Positions 1-6,545 of a stretch of DNA of 8,499 bases are shown here, piece after piece. The stretch lies in NCBI GenBank assembly GCA_003559755.1, contig PWKM01000253.1, positions 1 through 8,499 of the forward strand, in the 5' to 3' direction. Position numbers and translations under genes: made by a program. The notes beneath the pieces were generated by a model. It was given only the letters and a program-made list of their open reading frames with translations, made no database searches and was not told the DNA's origin. Position 1 is the first letter of the stretch, and each line of letters opens with the position of its first letter. Origin of the DNA: Planctomycetota bacterium (lineage in GTDB: Bacteria > Planctomycetota > PUPC01).

Positions 1-867
1 AACACCTGGTATCTGCTGTACGCGCCGGACCCCAGCTTCGACCGCAACAACCGGGAGGCGTTCCAGGCGGAGCAGGAGGAACGCACGCATCGCATCGAAC
101 CCCCCGATGGAGAGGTCGAGGATGTGACCATCATACATACGAAGCGAGGCGGTCCCGGGAGGGTCGCCCACACCTACTGGCAGCTCACCTACGACCCACA
201 GCTTAGAGTTCTTCTGTGGCTGATGCCGAACGGGCCACACGACCCGCCTATGTGGGGATTCTATCCGCAAGAGCTCCGATGGGAACCGGTCCTGTACCAC
301 GGACCGCGCCCGTCCCGGGGCGGGGCTGGTGCGATGGAGTACATCGAGGACATGGGGGGCGTCGTCTGGCACAATAACACGTCCAGGGCCCGTGGCATGC
401 GACTGTTCCCCTCCGACGAAAACATCGTCCGGAACCTGGCTCCCAACGATGCGAACCTGCGGGACAACCCGAACTTCCCCGGCGCCCAGGCGATTCTGTC
501 CTACGATCCGGAACACCGCATCCTGGTGGCGTTGTGGAGCAAGAAGACCTATCACTACGAGGTCGACAAGAACGCATGGAGCTTGATTCTGGACGAGCCG
601 GACGACAGCGAATCGTCCCCGAGCGGCCATTACGGACATGCGGCGTTCGGCTACGATCCGGTCGGCAAGGTCCACCTGCGCTACGACGTTAACACGCCGG
701 ATTCGGTGTGGGCATACGACGTGGAGAAACAGGAATGGGAGCGGAAGCGAGTCGATGGCCCCGCCGGACCGACCGGCAACATTATCGGCTACATGGACCC
801 CGCCCGCAATGTTCTGGTGATCAACGACCGCCGTGATGTGTGGGTGTACCGCTATAAAAACGAATAG
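1..867 (+). CDS. Kelch-like beta-propeller protein, C-terminal part (5' end outside window)
   Basis: The reading frame is open from base 1 to the TAG at 865-867, giving 288 residues with no start of its own. A GTG at 124 is an internal codon, since the frame continues upstream with plausible protein (NTWYLLYAPDPSFDRNN). The sequence shows repeated short blade-like motifs in which a 'YDP' turn is followed by beta strands and a 'W/Y-x-YD...W' strand: SYDPEHRILVALW then YHYEVDKNAW, and GYDPVGKVHLRY then VWAYDVEKQEW (about residue 236 of the visible part). The last blade reads GYMDPARNVLVI and ends VWVYRYKNE. This pattern is typical of Kelch/galactose-oxidase-type propellers, which usually mediate binding. 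No catalytic residues or ligand can be named. The N-terminus, and any signal peptide, is outside the window. A truncated relative lies inverted at 4049-4249. The fold is fairly clear; the function is unknown. Confidence 0.72.
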   Translation, partial: NTWYLLYAPDPSFDRNNREAFQAEQEERTHRIEPPDGEVEDVTIIHTKRGGPGRVAHTYWQLTYDPQLRVLLWLMPNGPHDPPMWGFYPQELRWEPVLYHGPRPSRGGAGAMEYIEDMGGVVWHNNTSRARGMRLFPSDENIVRNLAPNDANLRDNPNFPGAQAILSYDPEHRILVALWSKKTYHYEVDKNAWSLILDEPDDSESSPSGHYGHAAFGYDPVGKVHLRYDVNTPDSVWAYDVEKQEWERKRVDGPAGPTGNIIGYMDPARNVLVINDRRDVWVYRYKNE

Positions 868-902
868 CTGGGGTATACCACATTGTCGTGTTTCGCGATG
901 AC

Positions 903-924
903 GCCGGCGGGCCATCCCGGCGGC
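903..924 (+). other. GC-rich stem-loop between the propeller gene and the PQQ gene
   Basis: GCCG (903-906) pairs with CGGC (921-924) and CGGG (908-911) pairs with CCCG (916-919) across one G/G mismatch, with a CCAT loop. It lies 35 bases after the stop of the first gene and 57 bases before the next start. There is no T-run after it, so it is not a standard intrinsic terminator. It may be a transcript-end structure or chance pairing in GC-rich DNA. Confidence 0.25.
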
Positions 925-970
925 CGCAATGAGAAACGGTCCGCCTGCGGGGTCTCAACCGCCAACGACC

Positions 971-976
971 GGAGGT
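971..976 (+). promoter_or_regulatory. Shine-Dalgarno site fixing the PQQ gene start at 982
   Basis: GGAGGT lies five bases before the ATG at 982. The frame is also open upstream to a TTG at 883, but the residues in between look non-coding. The ATG at 982 gives a good signal peptide, so it is the better start. Confidence 0.75.
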
Positions 977-981
977 CACGG

Positions 982-3873
982 ATGAGCACAGACAAGTGCG
1001 GACTCTTACAGCGGATGACGACGCTCGGGGTTTGGGCTTCCTGCCTGGGCATCGCCTTGTGTCTCACGGCGGCCGGGCGGCTTCATGCCGACGATTTGGG
1101 CGAGGCCCAGCGCCTGATCAATACGGCAGGGGTACAGGCCGGCCTGTGCGTGCATCTGGGAGCAACCGACGGGCAGTTCACGGCGGAACTGGGGCGCTCG
1201 GCTCCATTTGTCGTGCATGCGTTGACGGACGACCGGGCCGGTCTGGAAGCGGCGCGGGCGCAAATCCGGGCACAGGGCCTGTACGGGCGGGTTTCGCTGG
1301 AATACGCCGAACTCGATAAGCTGCCCTATGCCGACAGCATGGTGAATCTGCTGGTGATGGAGAACGCGGGGCGCCGGCTGGCTGCCGGCACCCCGCCGCT
1401 GGAGGAGGTCCAGCGGGTGCTGGCACCGGGCGGCGTCGCCTGCCTCCAGGACTGGACGCCGCCGGATGGCTCGCCGGTCGAGGCCAAGGAGACGGTCGGC
1501 CGTTGGACGCTGTTCGAGAAGGGCTATCCGGAGGGCGGCGACGAGTGGACGCATTTCAACTACGACACATCGGCCAACCGGGTCTCGAAAGACGTGCTGG
1601 TCGAACCTTTCCAGCGCCTTCGTTGGGTCGCGGGCGTCGAATGGCAGATGCCGGATTATTTTGCCAAGTCGTCCGTAGTCGGCGGCGGACGGATGTACTA
1701 CGTGATCAACGAGCATCCGGTGCGCAGGCGGTCCTGGCGCTATCTGTCGGTGCGGGATGCTTTCAGCGGCGTATTGCTGTGGAAGCGCACTCCCGCGCCG
1801 GGGCCGCTGACCCTGATCGCCGACGGCCCGCGCTTCTTCATGGAGTCGGAAGGCCGGATGGTGATGGTGGACGGCGAGACCGGCCGGTTGCTCAAGACCT
1901 ACGGCGAGGCCTTCCAGCCCGGCTGGGCCTACCTGCACGACGGCCACTTGCTGGTCTCCTGCATGGAGCGGGGACCCCGGCGGGGAGAGCTGAGAAAGAT
2001 CGACGTCGAGACCGGCGAGCTGCGCTGGAGTCTGCCGGACCGCAATGTCGAGGCGATCAGGGACCGAAACAACGCCGCGATCGACGGGAACCGAGTCCTG
2101 TATGTCGAGGGGCATCGACGCGTTACCCGCGCCATCGGGTGTGTGAACTGGCAAGACGGCGAGGAACTCTGGCATCGCCCCATAGGCGACGAACTGGGCG
2201 TAGACGGGGCCATCACCCTCTCCGCATTTGGCGAGGGGGTCATGATCATCAGCAGCGGGAGCGGCATACACGCCTTTTCGGCCGAGGACGGCCGGCACCT
2301 GTGGGACCACACCTACGAACGGATCGGCACGCCCTGGCGGCGAAAGGCCAAGAGCTATCGGGACGTCTTTGTCATCGATGGGCTGGTCTGGGTGCACGTC
2401 GGCGATCTGCAGCCCGAGCTCACCGAGAACCCGCGTCATCGCTACCTCTACAATCGGACTTTCTACTGGCAGGGGCTCGACCCGAACACCGGCCGCGAGG
2501 TGCGCAGAATTTCCTACCCGGAAGACAAGACCGTCGGTGCATCCTGCTTCCCCGATCAGGCGACCACCCGCTACTTCATGGGCGGCTACTCCGATTTTGT
2601 GGAAATTGCCCGGGGCGAATACCAGCCAAAGGCAAGGGCGCTCAAGACATCCTGCGGCATCGGGCCACGGCCGGCTTACGGGCTGCTCTATAACACCACG
2701 CTCTACCAGCCCGGCCGCTTTTTGCAGGGGACTATGGCGCTGGAGCACGGTGGACCGGACACCGGGCCGGCGGCGGATGATCCGGCACGCCTGGTTACGG
2801 GCGACGCAGCGGGCAGGGCAATCGCCGGGCAGGCGGACCCGGAAGACTGGCCGATGTATCGATACGACGCCCTGCGCACGGCCCGATCTCCAACCCGCCT
2901 TTCCCCGAATTTGAAAGAGCTGTGGGCGGCCGAGGTCGGTGCCGAGCCGAGCGCACCCACGGCAGCCCGAGGCCGGGTGTTTGTCGCCGCCACCGATAGC
3001 CACGAGGTGGTGGCCTTTGACGCCGAAAACGGCGGACAGGCATGGCGATTCACCGCCGGGAGCCGTGTCCGGCAGCCGCCCTCCTATACCCGTGGACTTG
3101 CCGTTTTCGGCAGCGCCGACGGCCGGGTGGTCGCCCTCGACGCCGAGACCGGCGGCCTGGCCTGGCAGTTTGCCGCGGCGCGAACGCCGCGCCGGATCGT
3201 CGCCCGTGAGCGGGTCGAGTCGGTCTGGCCGGTGGACCAGGGAGTCTTGCCCGTGGGCGAATCGATCTTCTTTGTGGCGGGCAGGCACGGCGAGATCGAC
3301 GGAGGGCTGGATTACTATGCGCTGAACGCCGCCGACGGCCGGCTGGTCTGGCACAGGAACGTCGGAGGCGAATGCCCCTATTTGCCGATCAGCGACGGTC
3401 AGACCGTCACGCTCGGCCACCGGGGAATCCGGTTCGACGTGAACGACCCCGAAGCCCAAACGCCGAACATCCGCATACACTCCGATGCCAACAAAAGCGA
3501 CGAACTCTATCCCCCCCACATCCTGGACAAAACGGCCGCCTTGACCATCCGGCTCAAGGCGCTCATCGTGGCCGGGGAACTGGTGTTCGCGGCCGGCCGA
3601 CCGCTGGAGGACACAGAACCGAGTCTCCTGTGGCGAGCACCGACCCGGGGCGAACGCAGCGAACAGTACGCCGACATACCAGACTATCACCCACTCGACC
3701 CGCCCGACGAGAAGCCCGACTGGTATCTGTATGCATTCTCCATCGAGGGCGGCGAAAAGCTCGGCGAGATGAAACTGCCGGCCGAACCCGTGTGGGACGG
3801 CATGGCGGCGGCCCGGGGCCGACTTTACCTCACGACCACGGACGGCATGCTGCGCTGCTTCGTACCAGAATAA
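982..3873 (+). CDS. Secreted protein: degenerate methyltransferase domain plus PQQ-like beta-propellers
   Basis: This is a 963-residue protein. Residues 1-36 form a signal peptide: basic start, hydrophobic stretch at about 15-31, likely cut LHA|DD after residue 36. Residues 40-165 resemble a class I SAM methyltransferase, with a motif-I-like LGATDG (59-64), DSMVNLLVMEN as the motif-IV region, and EEVQRVLAPGG (141-151), a typical late motif of the Methyltransf_11 type. After a linker (WTHFNYDTSANRVSKD) the first propeller tract begins near residue 190. A second starts near 622 with DWPMYRYDALRTARSP, followed by clear PQQ-type blades such as VVAFDAENGGQAW, VVALDAETGGLAW and YALNAADGRLVW. Such propellers act as binding scaffolds or, in quinoprotein dehydrogenases, hold PQQ. 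No metal or PQQ ligand set can be assigned here. The methyltransferase part is probably non-catalytic, because SAM is not expected outside the cytoplasm. The protein likely acts in the periplasm or at the envelope. The architecture call is firm; the role is unknown. Confidence 0.85.
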   Translation: MSTDKCGLLQRMTTLGVWASCLGIALCLTAAGRLHADDLGEAQRLINTAGVQAGLCVHLGATDGQFTAELGRSAPFVVHALTDDRAGLEAARAQIRAQGLYGRVSLEYAELDKLPYADSMVNLLVMENAGRRLAAGTPPLEEVQRVLAPGGVACLQDWTPPDGSPVEAKETVGRWTLFEKGYPEGGDEWTHFNYDTSANRVSKDVLVEPFQRLRWVAGVEWQMPDYFAKSSVVGGGRMYYVINEHPVRRRSWRYLSVRDAFSGVLLWKRTPAPGPLTLIADGPRFFMESEGRMVMVDGETGRLLKTYGEAFQPGWAYLHDGHLLVSCMERGPRRGELRKIDVETGELRWSLPDRNVEAIRDRNNAAIDGNRVLYVEGHRRVTRAIGCVNWQDGEELWHRPIGDELGVDGAITLSAFGEGVMIISSGSGIHAFSAEDGRHLWDHTYERIGTPWRRKAKSYRDVFVIDGLVWVHVGDLQPELTENPRHRYLYNRTFYWQGLDPNTGREVRRISYPEDKTVGASCFPDQATTRYFMGGYSDFVEIARGEYQPKARALKTSCGIGPRPAYGLLYNTTLYQPGRFLQGTMALEHGGPDTGPAADDPARLVTGDAAGRAIAGQADPEDWPMYRYDALRTARSPTRLSPNLKELWAAEVGAEPSAPTAARGRVFVAATDSHEVVAFDAENGGQAWRFTAGSRVRQPPSYTRGLAVFGSADGRVVALDAETGGLAWQFAAARTPRRIVARERVESVWPVDQGVLPVGESIFFVAGRHGEIDGGLDYYALNAADGRLVWHRNVGGECPYLPISDGQTVTLGHRGIRFDVNDPEAQTPNIRIHSDANKSDELYPPHILDKTAALTIRLKALIVAGELVFAAGRPLEDTEPSLLWRAPTRGERSEQYADIPDYHPLDPPDEKPDWYLYAFSIEGGEKLGEMKLPAEPVWDGMAAARGRLYLTTTDGMLRCFVPE

Positions 3874-3916
3874 ACGAGGATGTCCTTAAAGCTGCAATCG
3901 CTTTCATGCCGGCCCG

Positions 3917-3944
3917 GAACCCGGTCGCCTGACTACACGGGTTC
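3917..3944 (+). terminator. Possible hairpin after the PQQ gene
   Basis: GAACCCG (3917-3923) is an exact inverted repeat of CGGGTTC (3938-3944), with a 14-base loop. It starts 44 bases after the stop codon at 3873. A short GTCTTT follows at 3955-3960 but not directly after the stem, so an intrinsic terminator is only a weak reading. It lies between two converging reading directions (the PQQ gene and the minus-strand remnant), where a bidirectional terminator would make sense. Confidence 0.3.
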
Positions 3945-4048
3945 ACCTCGCTCGGTCTTTCAGCTCAATACCGGCGGCCCGCAAGTGGGCAGCACAGCCC
4001 GGTCGAGGCCGGAAGGTCGCGGTGCACACGGTCCCCTTATTCCGCTCA

Positions 4049-4249
4049 TCATTGTTCTTCTTGCTGTTGATAGCGGTACACCCAGATCACCCCGTCGTCC
4101 TGGCTGTCGCCGGCGGTGTGGAAAAAGTGGGCGTTCAGTTCGGGGCTGTAGAAGCCGTTCCATGAGAATCGTCGCCGGCCACGCATGCCGATGTCAGCCG
4201 GGATCGGCAAGGGGGCATCGGACCAGGATGCCGACTCGGGGTCCGGCTT
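4049..4249 (-). pseudogene. C-terminal remnant of a second Kelch-like propeller gene
   Basis: Read on the minus strand, the frame is open from 4249 down to a TGA at 4051-4049, followed at once by a second TGA (4048-4046). It carries 66 codons, stopped upstream by an in-frame TAG at 4252-4250. The visible protein contains SWSDAPLPIPADIGMRG, then NGFYSPELNAHFFHTAG, then VIWVYRYQQQEEQ at the end. This matches the last blade and tail of the gene at 1-867 (GYMDPARNVLVI ... VWVYRYKNE): a G-[FY]-x-x-P-x-x-N turn, then hydrophobic strands and a shared WVYRY close to the stop. The coding-like sequence, matching stop position and lack of a start codon or upstream blades point to a gene that has lost its 5' part. 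The true break probably lies near 4230-4245, where the plus-strand PEP-CTERM frame begins to look coding. Confidence 0.6.
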
Positions 4250-4367
4250 CTACGTCCAGCCGGAGCTGGTCCTCGACCTCGACTTTGTGATGCCCATCCC
4301 CGAGCCGGCCGGCCTGTCGCTCTTGGGCATGGCCCTGCTCGGCTTGAAGCGCCGGAAACGGTCGTAA
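4185..4367 (+). pseudogene. 3' end of a PEP-CTERM sorting-signal protein gene, 5' part missing
   Basis: The last part of this frame encodes a textbook PEP-CTERM tail: PEP at residues 39-41 counted from the ATG at 4185, a hydrophobic stretch AGLSLLGMALLGL (42-54), then KRRKRS at the C-terminus and a TAA at 4365-4367. In known systems this tail directs exported proteins to an exosortase (EpsH/XrtA family) for cleavage and surface sorting. The 60-residue frame has no signal peptide, which such proteins need, and no ribosome binding site before 4185. Its first ~18 residues are antisense to the propeller remnant. From about GFYVQPELVLDLDFVMP onwards it looks like genuine coding sequence. I therefore read it as the surviving end of a longer gene. 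An alternative is that the real start lies elsewhere through a frameshift or a misassembly. Confidence 0.6.
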
Positions 4368-4422
4368 CGCAGCACAGGCATCCCCGTCCGGTGCCTAACG
4401 GCTCCGGGCGGGACCAGAGGCG

Positions 4423-4470
4423 GCTTGGGGGCACGGGTGCATGGGAGCACGGGCGCATGGGCGCGTGTGT
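4423..4470 (+). repeat. 8-bp tandem repeat GCAYGGGN, six units
   Basis: Six consecutive 8-base units can be read: gcttgggg, gcacgggt, gcatggga, gcacgggc, gcatgggc, gcgtgtgt. Four fit GCAYGGGN exactly and the outer two are degenerate. Units 2-3 and 4-5 also form a 16-base repeat with 14 of 16 matches (4431-4446 against 4447-4462). The period is not a multiple of three, and no credible gene covers it. Confidence 0.75.
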
Positions 4471-4523
4471 TCCCCTCTTCTCCCGTTCTGCCTTTCCCCC
4501 GTCTTACACCCGTCATCTCGAGT

Positions 4524-4555
4524 GCACAGGAGCGCGTGTGCATGGGAGCATAGGT
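4524..4555 (+). repeat. Second cluster of the 8-bp repeat, four units
   Basis: The units are gcacagga, gcgcgtgt, gcatggga and gcataggt. The 13-base string gtgcatgggagca occurs here (4538-4550) and in the first cluster (4437-4449), and gcgcgtgtg also occurs in both (4461-4469 and 4532-4540). The two clusters have the same orientation and are separated by a 53-base spacer (4471-4523), pyrimidine-rich in its first part. Confidence 0.65.
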
Positions 4556-4620
4556 GCTCTTGGCGACCCGTATGTGCCGAAACCGGAACCGCATCGGAGG
4601 CAACTCTGCCGAACTGCACC

Positions 4621-4650
4621 TTGATTTCAGGCGGATTAGCCGACTATAAT
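4621..4650 (+). promoter_or_regulatory. Sigma-70-type promoter for the pseudopilin gene
   Basis: TTGATT (4621-4626) and a perfect TATAAT (4645-4650) are separated by 18 bases, in a locally AT-richer stretch. Transcription would begin near 4657, leaving a leader of about 70 bases before the GTG start at 4730. It is the best promoter match I found in the window. Confidence 0.6.
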
Positions 4651-4661
4651 TAGTTTGAAGC

Positions 4662-4710
4662 TTCCTGACATATCTGATGCCTTGTCGTAGAGGCATTCCG
4701 CAGACAGGAA
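4662..4710 (+). promoter_or_regulatory. Nested hairpin in the predicted 5' leader
   Basis: Three stems nest in order: TTCCTG (4662-4667) with CAGGAA (4705-4710), CTG (4674-4676) with CAG (4701-4703), and ATGCC (4677-4681) with GGCAT (4692-4696), closing a 10-base loop. The structure lies between the predicted transcription start and the Shine-Dalgarno site, which stays unpaired. It could affect transcript stability or translation. I recognise no known riboswitch class, and it may be chance. Confidence 0.3.
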
Positions 4711-4716
4711 CTCAAC

Positions 4717-4721
4717 GGGAG
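4717..4721 (+). promoter_or_regulatory. Shine-Dalgarno site supporting a GTG start at 4730
   Basis: GGGAG lies eight bases before the GTG at 4730. The alternative ATG at 4763 lies inside the prepilin signal (after the GF cleavage point) and would remove it, so the GTG is the right start. Confidence 0.65.
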
Positions 4722-4729
4722 CGTGTGCA

Positions 4730-6457
4730 GTGACGGCTCGTACAAATCAACGCGGTTTCTCCATGACCGAACTCCTGGTCGTGGTGGCGGTGATCCTCAT
4801 CCTGGTTTCGCTTCTGTTTGTCGTCGGCGGGCGGATGTACGGCCAGAGCCGGTTGCTGCAGTGTCAGCATCACCTCGAACAGATCGGGCGTGCGATGAAC
4901 ATGTACGCCACCGGTCACCAGGGGACACTGCCCGCGCCCCGATCGCTGGGCGGTCGGCTGTGGTTCGAGACCCTGGCGGCGACCCACCTCGATGACGGCC
5001 GGATACTGGGCTGCCCGCTGGTCGGCCCGCCCCCGCACATTCGGCTCACCGAGGTCCCGATGGTTTCTGAGGAACCGCTCCAGCGATTCGACAAGGCCCT
5101 CTACTGGCTGCGAGACCACCAGATAAAGGACGGGGCGAACGCCGGTCAGTTTCCGATGGTCGGGGCCGCCCTCTCCCGAAAGCACGATAACGTGAACACC
5201 GGCTTCGCCCTGATGGCATATCTTGGGGCGGGCTGCAACGACCGATATCCGCCCGAGTTCGCCGACACGGTCCGCATGGCAGTCGAGTACCTGACGGGCA
5301 CGGCCTTTCTGGAAAACCCGCCGGAAAACGAGGGGCCTTTCAGCGGCGGGATGGGGTGGCGCGCCGCGCAAAGCCACCTCACGGCCAGCACAGGGGTGCC
5401 CCTTATGGCGCTCGCAGCCGCGTACCAATCTCTCGAGGACCCGGTCTTGCGCTCGCGGGCAAGAATGGCGGCCGAGAGCGCCCTCCAATGGCTTGCTGAC
5501 ATAATGCCGCACAACGCCGCTTTGAACTATCACGGCCCGTCACCCGAGGGCGAACGAGGCCGGATGAGCGTGTCGAGTTGGGTTTTCCAGGGCGTGGGGA
5601 TGTCACAGAAGGCCGGGTTCCACGTGCCGAGCAACATCCGAAGCGCGATGCAGTTCTTCCTCCATCAAAACGCGGCGTCCGACGGCAGGATCGGGAAGCA
5701 GTGGGACCCCGATGGCGCCGGCACGGATGGCTACTGGCGGATGTGGACGAAGTACGGATTCTCCCTGACTGTTCGGCTGTCGCTCGGCGATTCGCCCGGC
5801 TCGCCCACCGTCCAGCACCAGATCGCCGACATCACCACCCCCCTCGCCAGCGGAATCCCCCGCCATATGTCCGAGTTCAGCGACGGGAGGAGGCGCTGGC
5901 ATTGGTACCACGCGTCGCGAGGCCTGCGACTCTACGGAGGCCAGGAATGGGAGGAATTCCTCAATCCAAGCCCGCAGTACGGCTGGCAGGGGCTCCCCCA
6001 CTATGTGGGCATGTACATGATCGACGACGGTTACGACGACGAGGGCTACCCGATGGGCTACTGGCCCGATAACATCGGGCTGGCCGCATACGAGGGCTAT
6101 CAAAAATACGCGTATGTGACTGCCTTCAGCGCCATGATGTTTTCCGATGTGTTCGACGAGTCGTGGCTGGACGAGGAATTCATTCCCCCCGCCGACCGTG
6201 AGACCAGTTACGGTTACAATTCTGCATTGGGAAAATCCCGCGCCGCCGTCCCCGCCAGCACCATCATGATCATGGACTACGACAACTGGCTCATCCAGCG
6301 AGGGACCGGCGACCCCGAGGAAGACGACGACGACAGCCGGATCGCACTGCGACACCTGGGCCGGGCCAATGTCCTGATGGGCGACGGTTCCGTCCGGTCG
6401 CTCTACCTCGAAGAGATCACCCCACGCGGGCGATGGACCCTCGAACGGGGCGACTGA
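4730..6457 (+). CDS. Pseudopilin-type (H-X9-DG) protein with an inserted alpha/alpha-toroid domain
   Basis: This is a 575-residue protein starting at GTG. Residues 1-30 are a type IV prepilin/type II secretion signal: basic leader, G9|F10 cleavage point, E14 at mature position +5, then a hydrophobic helix (LLVVVAVILILVSLLFVV). Residues 35-97 continue as in planctomycete pseudopilins, including LQCQHHLEQIGRAMNMYA and a GCP near 94-96. The C-terminal half resumes at SYGYN (493-497), followed by a 'vPASTIMIMDY' segment and the H-X9-DG motif (H542, D552-G553). Between them, about residues 117-415 look like an alpha/alpha-toroid of the prenyltransferase/squalene-hopene-cyclase type: ALYWLRDHQ, VNTGFALMAYLGAG, TASTGVPLMALAAAY, SVSSWVFQGVGMSQKAG, RRWHWYHASRGLRLYGGQEW. 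Family members usually have some 200-350 residues, so the middle is extra. I see no DxDD cyclase motif in the toroid, so a binding or structural role is as likely as an enzyme. It should be exported and held in the inner membrane or a pseudopilus. Confidence 0.82.
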   Translation: MTARTNQRGFSMTELLVVVAVILILVSLLFVVGGRMYGQSRLLQCQHHLEQIGRAMNMYATGHQGTLPAPRSLGGRLWFETLAATHLDDGRILGCPLVGPPPHIRLTEVPMVSEEPLQRFDKALYWLRDHQIKDGANAGQFPMVGAALSRKHDNVNTGFALMAYLGAGCNDRYPPEFADTVRMAVEYLTGTAFLENPPENEGPFSGGMGWRAAQSHLTASTGVPLMALAAAYQSLEDPVLRSRARMAAESALQWLADIMPHNAALNYHGPSPEGERGRMSVSSWVFQGVGMSQKAGFHVPSNIRSAMQFFLHQNAASDGRIGKQWDPDGAGTDGYWRMWTKYGFSLTVRLSLGDSPGSPTVQHQIADITTPLASGIPRHMSEFSDGRRRWHWYHASRGLRLYGGQEWEEFLNPSPQYGWQGLPHYVGMYMIDDGYDDEGYPMGYWPDNIGLAAYEGYQKYAYVTAFSAMMFSDVFDESWLDEEFIPPADRETSYGYNSALGKSRAAVPASTIMIMDYDNWLIQRGTGDPEEDDDDSRIALRHLGRANVLMGDGSVRSLYLEEITPRGRWTLERGD

Positions 6458-6545
6458 GCGGATGCGGTGATCGACGTGACGGGCGATACGAACCCAAGAA
6501 CTCCTGCCCGATCTTCGAACAGTCCTCCTCATTCACCGATGGCTT

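Larger units (their letters stand above)
3874..4729. other. Long stretch without an intact gene: remnants, repeats, promoter
   Basis: These 856 bases separate the PQQ gene from the pseudopilin gene. From left to right they hold: about 175 bases with only a possible hairpin (3917-3944); a minus-strand propeller-gene remnant (4049-4249); the 3' end of a PEP-CTERM gene on the plus strand (to 4367); two clusters of an 8-bp repeat (4423-4470 and 4524-4555) around a pyrimidine-rich spacer; and an AT-richer segment with the promoter and leader of the next gene (4621-4710). The open frames at 3880-4290, 4391-4624 and 4250-4696 have arginine/serine/proline-rich translations or follow the repeats, and I do not regard them as genes. 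Confidence 0.6.

Noticed and set aside
883..981. N-terminal extension of the PQQ gene from TTG 883
   Set aside because: The 33 extra residues precede a good signal peptide, and GGAGGT lies properly spaced before the ATG at 982.
1006..3690. An 894-codon open frame on the minus strand opposite the PQQ gene
   Set aside because: It runs codon-aligned antisense to a clearly recognisable protein and its translation has no recognisable domain. Long antisense frames are expected from strong G/C third-position bias.
3880..4290. 136-codon plus-strand frame after the PQQ gene
   Set aside because: It overlaps the minus-strand propeller remnant, is rich in arginine, serine and proline as in out-of-frame GC-rich DNA, and shows no motif.
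4391..4624. Small open frame across the 8-bp repeats (TGAWEHGRMGAC...)
   Set aside because: Its protein is just the translation of the repeat and the pyrimidine spacer, with no ribosome binding site. The repeats at 4423-4555 look like spaced 8-base units but are not CRISPR: the units are far too short and have no unique spacers between each one.
6015..6050. Aspartate-rich IDDGYDDEG in the pseudopilin/toroid protein as a terpene cyclase or synthase motif
   Set aside because: It lies after the toroid segment and does not fit DxDD or the DDxxD helix context, so it is no evidence for cyclase activity.
5603..6532. A 309-codon minus-strand frame opposite the pseudopilin gene
   Set aside because: The plus strand carries clear pseudopilin motifs to its stop. 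The antisense translation is low in recognisable structure.
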